Positions 42,555 to 51,112 are shown, numbered from the stretch's first letter. The stretch: 64,000 bases of DNA from Bartonella harrusi (GCF_024297065.1 NZ_CP101114.1:1054001-1118000); one strand, 5' to 3'. Notes: a model not told the origin generated them from the sequence alone. Translations and numbers: made by a program.

Positions 42555-43844
42555 ATGGCAACAGAATTTAATCATGGTATCCGCATTGTTGAGGCTGGTG
42601 AAAGCTCTAGGCCGTTGGCAACATTTGATCAGACGGCGATTGGCGCGGTTGTTACAGCCCCTGATGCTGATGGACAAATTTATCCGGTAAATGAACCTGT
42701 TTTGGTTTTTACCCATGAGACAGAGAAAATCCAAAAGCTGGGGACAAGGGGCACAGCGCTTGATGTGATTAACGCTGTATGCGCGCAAGGGGTTGAGGCC
42801 AAAATTGTTCTTGTGCGGGTGGAGGAAAAGTCAACAATTTCTGAGACACAAGCCGAAATGGTGGGGTCCAAGGCTGCCTTAACCGGTGTTCATGCTTTGA
42901 CCCATGCGCGTGGGCATTTAGGGGTTGAACCTGGAATTTTATTGGCACCGGCTTATAGTGCAGGGCGCCTTGATAATGGTAAAAACCCCGTGGCTGACGC
43001 GCTTGAACAGGTGGCTGAAAAGCTGCAAGCGATTGCGGTTTTTGACACAGGGGGCAAAAACACCGAAGAAAGCCTTGTTTATCGCGCCGATTTTTCCTCA
43101 CGCTTTTGTTATTTGATTGACCCCTTCGTGCGGGTGGCAAACGGTGAGGGTGGTTATTGTATTAAACCGGCAAGTCCCTTTGCCGCAGCGATGTTTATCA
43201 AACGCGATAAGCAAAAGGGGGGTGTTTTTTGGTCTCCTTCAAACCAAGATGTGCACGGCATTTTAGGCACAGCGCGCCCCATTAGCTATTTTGATGGCGA
43301 AATCGATCATGAGGCAAATCGCCTTAACCAAGCCGATATTGCCACCTTTATACCGGGACGGCTTAGTCAAAACGCACAAGGAAAGATGGCTGCTAATGGA
43401 CGGATTTTATGGGGCAATCATACCACATCTTCTGATCCGCTTTGGCGCTTTGTCAATGTGGTGCGCACCCGCGCAGCACTGGAAAAGACCATCATCAATA
43501 GTTTCCGCCCTTTTGCCAATGACGAAAACCTCACCGGTCAACATGTCATTGCCATTACGAGAAGTCTCACGCAGTTTCTTGATGATATGATTGCTCGTGG
43601 GGCCCTGCTTGGTGGACGTGTTTGGTTTGATCGCGATTTGAATTCCAACAGCACTTTACAATTGGGCAAGTTGCGGGTTGAATTTGATGCCGAAGAGGTG
43701 CCTCCTCTCGAAGATTTAAGTTTTGGGAGCCGGCGCAATGGCGCTTATTTTGACCGATTGGCTGAAGACATCCAAAAGAAAATGACCTACCAATTTGGCG
43801 ATACGTTAGAGAGCTATCGCAAAGCAGCAAGGAGTGAAGCATGA
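42555..43844 (+). CDS. Contractile tail sheath protein
   Basis: 429-residue sheath of a myovirus tail. Family elements are FNHGIRIVEAGESSRPLATFDQTAIGAVVTAPDAD near the start and the C-terminal domain (LWRFVNVVRTRAALEKTIINSFRPFANDENLTGQHVIAITRSLTQFLDDMIARGALLGG, VEFDAEEVPPLEDLSF). I chose ATG 42555 with GGAG upstream; the frame is open back to the activator palindrome. First gene of late block 3, ending in ATGA overlap with the tube gene. Confidence 0.94.
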   Translation: MATEFNHGIRIVEAGESSRPLATFDQTAIGAVVTAPDADGQIYPVNEPVLVFTHETEKIQKLGTRGTALDVINAVCAQGVEAKIVLVRVEEKSTISETQAEMVGSKAALTGVHALTHARGHLGVEPGILLAPAYSAGRLDNGKNPVADALEQVAEKLQAIAVFDTGGKNTEESLVYRADFSSRFCYLIDPFVRVANGEGGYCIKPASPFAAAMFIKRDKQKGGVFWSPSNQDVHGILGTARPISYFDGEIDHEANRLNQADIATFIPGRLSQNAQGKMAANGRILWGNHTTSSDPLWRFVNVVRTRAALEKTIINSFRPFANDENLTGQHVIAITRSLTQFLDDMIARGALLGGRVWFDRDLNSNSTLQLGKLRVEFDAEEVPPLEDLSFGSRRNGAYFDRLAEDIQKKMTYQFGDTLESYRKAARSEA

Positions 43845-44359
43845 CTTTACGGATTGTTCGTGGTTTTACCCTGATTGTTGATGATGATGTCAATCTTCAT
43901 CTTGATCTTGAAACGCTGAAACTGCCCACCTTAGAAGAACTCACCGAAACCTATCAACCGGGCGGTTCTGATATGCAAATTGATGTGAGTGGTCTTGGTG
44001 TGAAAGCTTTAAGCTTGCAAATGAAGATCCGCAGCCATACCCCCGAAGTTATCGGTATCTTTGCTGGTCCCCCTGGTCTTCGTCATAAATTTACCGGCAA
44101 AAAACATGTGGTGTCTGAAGAAGATGGCCGCGAGCATGAACATTCCATTGATGTCACAGGGCGCTTGGTCAAAGTCGATAGCGAAGGGCTTTCTGCTGGA
44201 AAAGCGACGGGCTATGATTGTGAGATTAAGAATATTTGGGACTATAGCGAATATTGGGATGGTGCTGTTTTGCATCGCTTTTCGTTTAAACGGGGCGGTT
44301 GGCTTGTGCGCAATGGGCAGGATATTGGTGGGCGCAGGCGCTCTATCCTTAATTTATAG
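43841..44359 (+). CDS. Tail tube protein (P2 FII-like)
   Basis: 172-residue protein that builds the inner tail tube. Family-like segments are VRGFTLIVDDDVNLHLDLETLKLPTLEELTETYQPGGSDMQIDVS and VDVTGRLVKVDSEGLSAGKATGYDCEIKNIWDYSEYWDG; alternating beta strands predominate. It immediately follows the sheath gene, as in P2 and Mu. Start ATG 43841 is coupled to the sheath stop. Confidence 0.92.
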   Translation: MTLRIVRGFTLIVDDDVNLHLDLETLKLPTLEELTETYQPGGSDMQIDVSGLGVKALSLQMKIRSHTPEVIGIFAGPPGLRHKFTGKKHVVSEEDGREHEHSIDVTGRLVKVDSEGLSAGKATGYDCEIKNIWDYSEYWDGAVLHRFSFKRGGWLVRNGQDIGGRRRSILNL

Positions 44360-44379
44360 GCCTTAATTTATAGGAAACT

Positions 44380-44793
44380 ATGATGACAAATTTACAAACA
44401 AGCATTGCTGTGGAATTGCAAGTGCCCATACTTTATCAAGACAGTGATGGCAAACAAGCAACACGCAATAAATTAACCTTTTATCGCCCCACCTTCAAAC
44501 ATGCCAAGCAATTGGCAGTGTTGATTGGACCGCAATTGACAAAATTGCTGGCTCCAGAGCTTGGCGAGCAGAAAACGCTCTCCAATGATGTTCTGCTTGT
44601 CAAGCTTTCGCAAGTTTTGTTCACCAATGAAGCAACAGAAGGCATCACAGCGCTTTTGGCGGATATGTCCCATGAAACGGTCGAACTGATTGATCGGATT
44701 GATACTGTTGATATGATGGCAATCTTGAAGGCTTTTTTTGCTTTTTTTATGGGACGCCAATCCCTTATGCTGGACAATTTGGAGCCGAATTAG
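44380..44793 (+). CDS. Tail assembly chaperone, short form (gpE-like)
   Basis: 137-residue tail assembly chaperone encoded between tube and tape measure, where P2 has E and Mu has gp41. Typical are KLTFYRPTFKHAKQLAVLIGPQLTKLL and MSHETVELIDRIDTVDMMAILKAFFAFF. Near the end the codons GCT TTT TTT occur twice in tandem (44731-44748), giving two T7 slippery heptamers in the -1 configuration. A -1 slip there yields the longer E-E' form described in the next entry. Confidence 0.88.
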   Translation: MMTNLQTSIAVELQVPILYQDSDGKQATRNKLTFYRPTFKHAKQLAVLIGPQLTKLLAPELGEQKTLSNDVLLVKLSQVLFTNEATEGITALLADMSHETVELIDRIDTVDMMAILKAFFAFFMGRQSLMLDNLEPN

Positions 44794-44915
44794 CGCTTCA
44801 TTTTCGTTGGTCGGCTTTAGAGATCAACCAGATGGATTGGCTGGATGTCATTTTTTATCGCAGTGAGTTAGCACGCTTGAAATCCCAAGAATATGAACAG
44901 CAGATGTTGGAATAG
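44380..44915 (+). CDS. Tail assembly chaperone, predicted -1 frameshift product (E-E')
   Basis: Shifting by -1 at the second T7 run (44742-44748) joins the chaperone to the frame YGTPIPYAGQFGAELALHFRW, which stays open to the stop at 44913-44915. The result is a product of about 178 residues. The fused part (LALHFRWSALEINQMDWLDVIFYRSELARL) resembles the E' half of such chaperones, with aromatic-rich helices. Programmed -1 frameshifting in this gene pair is a conserved feature of long-tailed phages; the ratio of short and long forms controls tail assembly around the tape measure. No independent start serves the downstream frame. Confidence 0.78.
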
Positions 44916-44923
44916 GAGCTGTT

Positions 44924-47272
44924 ATGGATGTTTCCCTTGTTGTGCGTTTTGTCAATCATCTGCAAGAAGGGATAGCCTCTGCCAAGCGCGATTTGCAAGC
45001 TTTTAGTGCTGATGTTGCCCATTTGCAAAAACAAACGCGCCAGCATTTTCAAAAATGGTTTGATCCTCAACATCTTGAGGATGCAACCAAGAACGCTGAA
45101 CTGGCTTTTATCCAAGCGCGAGGGCGCATGGTGGGGGCGATTGCCCAAACCGCAACCTTGATTGCGCCCCTCTATAAGGCCATGCAATTTGACCAATCGA
45201 TGAAGGGCTTGGAAAAGGTTCTTGATGCGCCTCTGCATCGTTTAAAGGAATTGCGCCGTTTTGCTCTTGAGACCTCAACCAAAATCCCTTTAGCTGCACG
45301 TGAGGTTTTGGAACTGATGACCAGTGCCAGCCAAGCGGGGATTGGCGAGCAAGATCTGGAAGCCTTTAGTCTTTATGCTGCCAAAGCGGCTGTGGCTTTT
45401 GATATGACGGGGGACCAGATTGGCGAACGTTTTGCCAAATTGCGCAATGTCTTTAAACTCAGTCAAACGGGCATCGAAGAGTTAGGCGATGCCATCAATC
45501 ATCTCTCCAACCATATGGCGGCTAAAGCCAGTGAAGTGTCTGATTTTACCAATCGTGCCACCGGTGCTGCCACCATGTTTAAGCTCACCGCCCGTGAAAC
45601 GGCTGTTTTTGGTACGGCGATGATTTCTGCGGGGATTGTCCCTGAGAGTGCGGCGCGTGGTTTTAATGCGATGAGTTCGCGTATTCAGGCAGGGGGCAAA
45701 CATATTGAAGATGCTTTTGCCAATATTGGGCTGTCACGGCAAAAGTTTCTCCAAGACCTCGACAAAGATGCCACCGGCACGTTAGTGCGCTTTTTTGATG
45801 TTTTAGCCAAATCCGAACAGGGTATGCGTTCCCTGATTGCCATTGCTGGGCGCGACTTTACCGGTGACTTTGCCAAATTGGTTGGCAATCCAGAATTGTT
45901 AAGCCAAGCGCTCGAATTTGTTCAAGACCCCAAAGTCTTTAAAGGCTCCGTAGAGCAAGAAGCAGATAAACAAGCAACCGGTGCCATCCGGCAATTTGAA
46001 CTTTTACAAAACCGCATCGTGGCTTTGGGCATTAGCATTGGCAACGTGTTGTTGCCCCATGTTAACAGTTTGATGGAAAGTGTTGGAAATTTTATCAATG
46101 GCTTGATGGCATGGGCCAATGCCCATCCCGCCTTAACCAGTGCGATTGTCAAAACCATTAGCACCCTGATGGCTTTTAATATTGCTCTGCGGGTATTGCG
46201 CTTTACCATGGCTGGCACACGTCTTGGGCTTCTTCAACTCATGACTTCTTTTGTTAAGCTTGGAACGCTTAGTCGTGCCCTTAAAATCAATTGGCAAAGC
46301 TTAATCGCTTCAGGGCGCTCTTTGGGACTCATGGCAGCAACTCTTGGTGGAAGCACGCTTCGTCTTCTGCGACCCATGACTTTGTTGGTGGCAGCCTTTC
46401 GCGGGCTTATGGTCTTGAGTTCCGCCTTTGCTGCTGCTTTTGGCTGGGTTGGCACAATTGTGGAAGTGGTGGCTGCTGGTATTGCTTCTGTTGTGGGTGC
46501 TGTTTTGTCCCCGATAGGGGCTTTGATTGCCGCTGTTGTGGCAGTGATCATGGCGGCTTGTTTTGCCTTGTGGAAATATTGGGATCGGTTTTCCTCTTTT
46601 GTCAAAGGTTTTGCTCGCGGGCTGGTCCATGCTTTTGGCCGTATCTTTGAAGCTGTCATGCGCTTTTTTGGTGCTGATACCGCAACCATTACAAGATGGA
46701 AAAACATCCTTGCTGCTGCCTTTGACTTCTCTGAACATTGGCAAAAGTTCAAACAGGAACTTAGCGCTGTTGGCGAGTGGTTTGGCAATGCCTGGGAGGG
46801 TTTTAAGCAAAGCATTGCCAATTTTTGGAGCTGGTTGGGCAGTTTTTTTGCCCGCGAAAAGCTCTCAGAAGAAGCCAAAGCGGGTATGGAACAGGCCGGA
46901 GAGGATCTTGCCAATGGGATTGTCGATGGCTTTCTGTCCTCCATCACAAAGTTGGCTGATTTTTTTAAATCTTTATCTGGTCGCATCAAAGGATGGATTG
47001 GTTCGATTGATATCTCTAACATGTTTCATTTGCCCAGTTGGCTTGGTGGCAAAACAGCTTTGCAGCCAATTGTACAATTTGCCGGTCACTCGCAAACCAG
47101 CCCTGTGACAACGCAGGCAACGGACAAAAACAAGCAGAGCGCATCCGTTTATCACCATCAAAATGTCACGGTGCATGTCAATGGGGCGCGTGATCCTCTT
47201 GCTACCGGCCGTGCGGTAAGTCATGCCCTCCAACGGGCCAAAGCCAATGCCTTGCATGGCGGCACAGAATAA
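44924..47272 (+). CDS. Tail tape measure protein
   Basis: 782-residue tape measure that sets tail length and is the last tail protein to leave before DNA. N-terminal part (FVNHLQEGIASAKRDLQAFSADVAHLQKQTRQHFQ) is coiled-coil, followed by a TP901-type domain (FDQSMKGLEKVLDAPLHRLKELRRFALETSTKIPLAAREVLELMTSASQAGIG, FTNRATGAATMFKLTARETAVFGTAMISAGIVPESAARGFNAM). A hydrophobic block (about 385-555) could span membranes during injection. ATG 44924 has GGAGCT upstream, 9 bp after the frameshift product ends. Length suggests a tail shorter than that of phages with tape measures above 1000 residues. Confidence 0.93.
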   Translation: MDVSLVVRFVNHLQEGIASAKRDLQAFSADVAHLQKQTRQHFQKWFDPQHLEDATKNAELAFIQARGRMVGAIAQTATLIAPLYKAMQFDQSMKGLEKVLDAPLHRLKELRRFALETSTKIPLAAREVLELMTSASQAGIGEQDLEAFSLYAAKAAVAFDMTGDQIGERFAKLRNVFKLSQTGIEELGDAINHLSNHMAAKASEVSDFTNRATGAATMFKLTARETAVFGTAMISAGIVPESAARGFNAMSSRIQAGGKHIEDAFANIGLSRQKFLQDLDKDATGTLVRFFDVLAKSEQGMRSLIAIAGRDFTGDFAKLVGNPELLSQALEFVQDPKVFKGSVEQEADKQATGAIRQFELLQNRIVALGISIGNVLLPHVNSLMESVGNFINGLMAWANAHPALTSAIVKTISTLMAFNIALRVLRFTMAGTRLGLLQLMTSFVKLGTLSRALKINWQSLIASGRSLGLMAATLGGSTLRLLRPMTLLVAAFRGLMVLSSAFAAAFGWVGTIVEVVAAGIASVVGAVLSPIGALIAAVVAVIMAACFALWKYWDRFSSFVKGFARGLVHAFGRIFEAVMRFFGADTATITRWKNILAAAFDFSEHWQKFKQELSAVGEWFGNAWEGFKQSIANFWSWLGSFFAREKLSEEAKAGMEQAGEDLANGIVDGFLSSITKLADFFKSLSGRIKGWIGSIDISNMFHLPSWLGGKTALQPIVQFAGHSQTSPVTTQATDKNKQSASVYHHQNVTVHVNGARDPLATGRAVSHALQRAKANALHGGTE

Positions 47273-47305
47273 GGGGGAGGGAGAAGCAATGAGGGGAGAG
47301 AAGCA

Positions 47306-47752
47306 ATGCAAGATCCTTTGATGATGCTAGGCCCGCATCAATTTTATGTCGATTGGCTGAATTTCCAATCCTTTGAAGAAGAGTTTTCCGCCTCATGGGT
47401 GTCTATGGAGCGTTTTGGCAAAGCCCCCAGCTTGCAATTTACCGGCTATGGCAATGATGCCAAAACCATCCATGGCGTATGGTTTCCAGAAGAGTTTGGT
47501 GATTGTATAGCCATTGATGCACTCACTATGACCATACGAGCAGCAAAACCGGTACAGATGCTTCGTTGGGTCAATGATATAAGCTATAGTGCCATATTCC
47601 ATGGTCCCGTGGTGATCACCTCGATCACCAAAGACCACGATTATATCAGTCGCTCTGGTCAATCGCAGCGTATCCGTTATTCCATCAGTCTGTTGCCCTT
47701 TTTTGATGGGGGCAAACCACAAGGATATTTCCAAGAGGGACGACAGCTATGA
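47306..47752 (+). CDS. Tail protein U (P2 gpU-like)
   Basis: 148-residue protein of the P2 U type, involved in tail completion. Recognisable pattern: MMLGPHQFYVDWLNFQSFEEEFSASWVSMERFGKAPSLQFTGYGNDAKTIHGVWFPEEFG, followed by RAAKPVQMLRW and a beta end (FHGPVVITSITKDHDYIS). Between tape measure and tail protein X, the order is that of P2-like tails. It overlaps the X gene by 4 bp. Confidence 0.9.
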   Translation: MQDPLMMLGPHQFYVDWLNFQSFEEEFSASWVSMERFGKAPSLQFTGYGNDAKTIHGVWFPEEFGDCIAIDALTMTIRAAKPVQMLRWVNDISYSAIFHGPVVITSITKDHDYISRSGQSQRIRYSISLLPFFDGGKPQGYFQEGRQL

Positions 47753-48003
47753 AGCTACCAGTAAAGCACATTGTTGTAGAGTTAGAAGATCTCAGTCTCG
47801 ATCTGATTTGCTTTCAACATGCCATGGCGGTGTTAGGAGACCGTCAACAGGCTGGATTCTTAGAGGGCTATTTAGAAGCCACCTTGAGAGCCAATTCAGG
47901 GATTGCCCAATATGGTGCTGTTTTGCCACGGGGTTTAGAGATCACTTTGCCTGAATTTGTCTTTGTTCCTCCTCAAAGCAGAGTGAAGCGGTTATGGGAT
48001 TAA
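47749..48003 (+). CDS. Tail protein X
   Basis: 84-residue protein corresponding to P2 X, a small tail-tip component with a LysM-like character. Sequence VKHIVVELEDLSLDLICFQHAMAVLGDRQQAGFLEGYLEATLRANSGIAQYGAVLPRGLEITLPEF shows the common ANPGLA..G..LP.G..I.LP ending in variant form. It overlaps both neighbours, consistent with tight co-translation. Confidence 0.88.
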   Translation: MKLPVKHIVVELEDLSLDLICFQHAMAVLGDRQQAGFLEGYLEATLRANSGIAQYGAVLPRGLEITLPEFVFVPPQSRVKRLWD

Positions 48004-49097
48004 GGCGGAGCACTCCTTTTATTGAGGTTAAGGTTGGAGAAAAAACCGTCCATGAGGTTTTCTACCAGCGTCTTCTTAGCGCCACCATTACCGATCATGC
48101 CGGCAATGAAGCCGATCGCTTTGAAGCGGAGTTTGATGATAGGGACAATGATTTAGAGGTTCCACAAAAGAACAGCACTCTGCAGGTGAAGTTTGGTTAT
48201 CAGGACAGCATCAGTGCTGTTATGGGGCGTTTTGTTGTCGAATCGGTTGTCAGTATCGGGGGCAGTGATGGAGAGATTTTACGCCTTTGCGGCAAAAGCG
48301 CTTCGATGCGTGGCGAACTCAAAGAACAGACAAGTGAGCATTTTGACAATCAAACCATTGGTGAGATTGTCGAAAGCTTAGCCAAGCGTCATGGTTATCA
48401 AGCCAAAGTCGACCAAGAGTTTTATAGCAAAACCTTGCCTTATGTGGTGTGCACCAATCAGTCGACAATTGATTTTTTAACCCGCCTTGCGGAGCGTATG
48501 CAGGCACGTTTTTTTATCAAAGACAATAAGTTTTTATTTTTAAGCGGCAACAATTTACCGGCAATCACTCTTGCCAAGCATGATTGTTCCAGTTGGGAAT
48601 TTACCCTCGAGCCACGCACCCAATATGGCAGCGTTGAATCAACCTATTTTGATCGCTCGCAAGGAAAACAGCTGTCTGTCAAATATCAAACGAATCTCCA
48701 AGGCCCCACACGGCGTTTGCGTGGTTGCTATCCTTGCAGAGAGGAAGCTTTGGCTGCTGCCGCATCAGAATCGGACCGGCTTTGTCGTGGTATGGGCAGT
48801 GGTTCTTTGGCTTTAGAGGGGCGTCCAGAAATCATGGCCGATCAACCTCTCATTTTGCAAGGGTTCCGCGAGCAAATTAATGGAGCATGGAAAGTCGCAA
48901 CCGTGACCCACCGCTATGAGAAACAAAGCGGCTATACCACAGAAATCACCTTAGAGGCACCAGAAAAGGAAAGGAAACCAACAAAGAAGAATAGAGGCTG
49001 GGCTGGTTGCCCAGTCAACGGGACAAGTTTCGCGACAGACCCGTCCGATGTAGAAGAACTTAACATCGCAGCCACTTCTTATCACTTAAAGCAATGA
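47994..49097 (+). CDS. Baseplate hub protein D (late control D family)
   Basis: 367-residue baseplate hub of the gpD family. N-terminal beta domain (TPFIEVKVGEKTVHEVFYQRLLSATITDHAGNEADRFEAEFDDRDNDLEVPQ) and the middle region (DNQTIGEIVESLAKRHGYQAKVDQEFYSKTLPYVVCTNQSTIDFLTRLAERMQARFFIKDNKFLF) match the family. The C-terminus ends without an obvious lytic domain. It is the last clearly intact gene of the prophage. ATG 47994 overlaps tail protein X. Confidence 0.92.
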   Translation: MGLRRSTPFIEVKVGEKTVHEVFYQRLLSATITDHAGNEADRFEAEFDDRDNDLEVPQKNSTLQVKFGYQDSISAVMGRFVVESVVSIGGSDGEILRLCGKSASMRGELKEQTSEHFDNQTIGEIVESLAKRHGYQAKVDQEFYSKTLPYVVCTNQSTIDFLTRLAERMQARFFIKDNKFLFLSGNNLPAITLAKHDCSSWEFTLEPRTQYGSVESTYFDRSQGKQLSVKYQTNLQGPTRRLRGCYPCREEALAAAASESDRLCRGMGSGSLALEGRPEIMADQPLILQGFREQINGAWKVATVTHRYEKQSGYTTEITLEAPEKERKPTKKNRGWAGCPVNGTSFATDPSDVEELNIAATSYHLKQ

Positions 49098-49135
49098 GAA
49101 GATGGCTAGTATAGAGGGAAGAGTGTTAAAAAATT

Positions 49136-49951
49136 ATGGATACACTTTACAAGGAAACATTAAAATCTATTGATCCTATAGAACCAGCTGCCGCTTATGT
49201 TGGTGGCAAAATCAAGTTGGAAAAACCATTATCAAAATCATCGAAGGCATTCCTCATCGCACTTATGCTGAACCTTTTGTTGGAATGGGAGGGATATTTT
49301 TTAGGCGGAAGTTGATTCCACCTACTGAAATTATCAATGATCGTTCAGGTGATGTGGTGAATTTTTTTCGAGTATTGCAACGCCATTATCATCCTTTTAT
49401 GGATCTATTGGAGTTCCAGATTAGTAGCCGTGAGGCGTTTCAACGTTTTACTCTACAAGATCCAAAGATGCTTACGGATTTAGAGCGGGCTTTGCGATTT
49501 TTATATCTACAGCGGTTGAGTTTTGGTGGTCAGGTGGCAAAGCGTACGTTTGGAGTTGATCCCCACCGTGGTGCACGGTTTAATAGTTTAAAACTTGAAG
49601 GCTTACTAAAGCTTGTTTATCGACGTTTATCAGGCGTGACCATTGAACATTTAGACTGGTTTGATTTTATCAGGCGTTATGACCGGCCAACGACCTTGTT
49701 TTACCTTGACCCGCCTTATTGGGGTGCTGAGGATTACTATGGGAAGGATTTGTTTAAGCGAGAGGATTACCAGACGATGTCTATGCTTCTTGGACAATGA
49801 AAAGGGAAATTTCTTCTCTCTCTCAATGATGTGTCAGAGATCCGAAAAACCTTTAGCCAATTTAAATTAAAAGAAGTGAGAACGATTTATTCGTATTCCC
49901 GCTAAGGAACTGATCATCACCAATTGTGATTTAGCAGAAAAAGACCCATGA
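49136..49951 (+). pseudogene. DNA adenine methylase (Dam-type), decayed
   Basis: Remnant of a Dam-like methylase that would protect or modify phage DNA. Motif FxGxGG-like FVGMGGIFF and catalytic DPPY (YLDPPYWG) are present. The frame starts at ATG 49136 (PAAAYVGGKIKLEK). It shifts near 49217, where an A run lacks one base. It meets a stop at 49798-49800 (LGQ, stop, KGKFLLSLND) and shifts again near 49890, where the natural end (IPAKELIITNCDLAEKDP, stop at 49951) lies in another frame. Three lesions make function unlikely. The position at the right end is where Mu carries the modification gene mom. Confidence 0.87.
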
Positions 49952-49961
49952 GAGGGTCTTT
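49940..49961 (+). terminator. Possible terminator of the last late transcript
   Basis: Perfect 8-bp stem AAAGACCC / GGGTCTTT with a six-base loop at the end of the methylase pseudogene. No strong T-run follows, so termination is uncertain. Confidence 0.45.
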
Positions 49962-50256
49962 AAATGACCTTTGAAAGGCCTTTGAAGACCCTTTGAGAGC
50001 CCTTTGAAAAAATGAAAATCCTTTGAAAAGGAGGTCATTTTTACAAAATATGATGCAAATGATACAAAATTTGTTGGTCTCTGCATACATATTTTATAGA
50101 TTTTAGATGTCAAATAATGGGGTTATTGGAAGAGATGAATCATCTTAAATTGTGATTCTGGTCAGGGCAAAATAAGAACTCATAAAAGCCGTTCTAAACA
50201 CCTCTTAAAACTTCTTTGAAAACCGCTTAAAAACTCTGTGAAAAAAAATGAATTGC
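49962..50256. other. Non-coding right end of the prophage
   Basis: Contains repeated CTTTGAA/CCCTTTGA elements (49970-50030, again near 50210) similar to those in both left-end copies (13262-13350 and 14130-14215). No gene is supported. Confidence 0.5.
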
Positions 50257-50327
50257 TGCAAAACCTAGTGGCAAATTGTGCAAAACCTAGTGGCAAGCTA
50301 CACAAGCTACACTAGTGGCAAGCTACA
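50257..50327. repeat. Right-end transposase-type sites and repeated terminal tips
   Basis: TGCAAAACCTAGTGGCAA occurs at 50257-50274 and again at 50279-50296, 22 bp apart, the second running into GCTACA at 50302. The tips CAAGCTACA (50303-50311) and CTAGTGGCAAGCTACA (50312-50327) follow. The pair with 22-bp spacing resembles Mu R1/R2 transposase sites; the extra tips may be residues of earlier right ends. Confidence 0.8.
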
Positions 50328-50356
50328 TCTCTATAACCTATTGATTCGATTTAAGA

Positions 50357-50446
50357 TGGCGGAGGGGGTGGGATTCGAACCCACGGTACAGTCTCCTGCA
50401 CGCCGGTTTTCAAGACCGGTGCCTTAAACCGCTCGGCCACCCCTCC
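50357..50446 (-). tRNA. tRNA-Ser(TGA)
   Basis: 90 bases including an encoded CCA. The acceptor pairs GGAGGGG with CCCCTCC, the anticodon loop CTTGAAA carries TGA, and the long variable arm marks class II. The gene ends 30 bp from the prophage right-end repeats. Confidence 0.95.
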
Positions 50447-51036
50447 AAACTAAGTACGCTTTTTTACTAAATTTTCACAAAAGGTCAATCATTTAAATAG
50501 GTTTCTAAATGTTATTATCACTTTTTAAGTGAGAGATTTTTGAATCTTAATCAGAATAATCTCTAAGTTGCAGTATTTTGAGAATTGCCCTTAAATCAGT
50601 ATCTTAATTTTAGAATAAGTAATTTTTCCGATGTTTTCTTTCTCTTATATGCGATTATAAAAACTATTATGAGAAAAATTGTATTAAAACAGCTTCATAC
50701 AATTTCTATTTTAGTTGACGTAATCATAGAAGAAATTGACTTATATGAACAGGGTGAATCTGTATGACGCTGTGTTATAAGAATCAAGCTGCGTATTGTT
50801 ATTAATGACAGACATTATAAATCCTATATGATTTAATAAAACAAAATTTTATATGTTTTATTTTTAAAAATATATCTTTTCGCTAACTGTTCTTTTAAGA
50901 AAATTATAAAATGTCATTGTTTAATTTTATTTTAAAAACATTGTTAATTTAACTTTTTCGGAAATAAGTTTTATCAATATAGGGAATCTAAAATACCTTA
51001 TTCTTTTATTTTTATCTCTCGCACTAAAAAAAACTA
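50447..51036. other. AT-rich gap between tRNA-Ser and tRNA-Val
   Basis: About 590 bp with no supported gene. A frame around 50585-50767 (60 codons) has no good start context and hydrophobic, AT-driven composition; I leave it out. Confidence 0.4.
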
Positions 51037-51112
51037 TGGTGGGCGATGAGAGACTCGAACTCCCGACATCCTCGGTGTAAACGAGGCGCTCTACCAGCTG
51101 AGCTAATCGCCC
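51037..51112 (-). tRNA. tRNA-Val(TAC)
   Basis: 76 bases with encoded CCA. Acceptor GGGCGAT pairs with ATCGCCC, the D-arm is TAGCTCAGCTGGTAGAGC, the anticodon is TAC within CGTTTACACCG, and the T-arm is GGAGTTCGAGTCTC. Confidence 0.96.

Larger units (their letters stand above)
13935..50302. mobile_element. Mu-like transposable prophage, about 36.4 kb
   Basis: Gene order follows phage Mu: leftward repressor, Ner, transposase A, B, GemA, Mor/C activator, lysis, terminase, portal, F, protease, capsid, contractile tail, modification gene. The left boundary TGTAGTTTGACAGTAGG and the reverse complement of the right boundary (50279-50302, TGTAGCTTGCCACTAGG) match at 21 of 24 positions over the terminal 24 bases. 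Both start with TG, as Mu-type ends do. No five-base target duplication is seen: 13930-13934 is CCCAA and 50303-50307 is CAAGC. This fits later rearrangement at the right junction. The J-gene frameshift and the decayed methylase suggest the prophage may be defective. Confidence 0.85.

Noticed and set aside
46234-47022. 262-codon open frame on the minus strand
   Set aside because: It lies fully inside the tape measure gene, has Ala/Lys/Ser-rich composition from mirrored codons and no ribosome site or family.
50257-50327. Short CRISPR-like repeat cluster
   Set aside because: Only two full repeats and shortened tips, no constant spacers, and the sequence matches the inverted prophage terminus.
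50327-50446. tRNA-Ser as attachment site of an integrase-type element
   Set aside because: No tyrosine or serine integrase is present and no part of the tRNA is duplicated at the left end; a Mu-type transposase explains the element.
50585-50767. 60-codon frame between tRNA-Ser and tRNA-Val
   Set aside because: No ribosome site, AT-driven composition, and no recognisable sequence.
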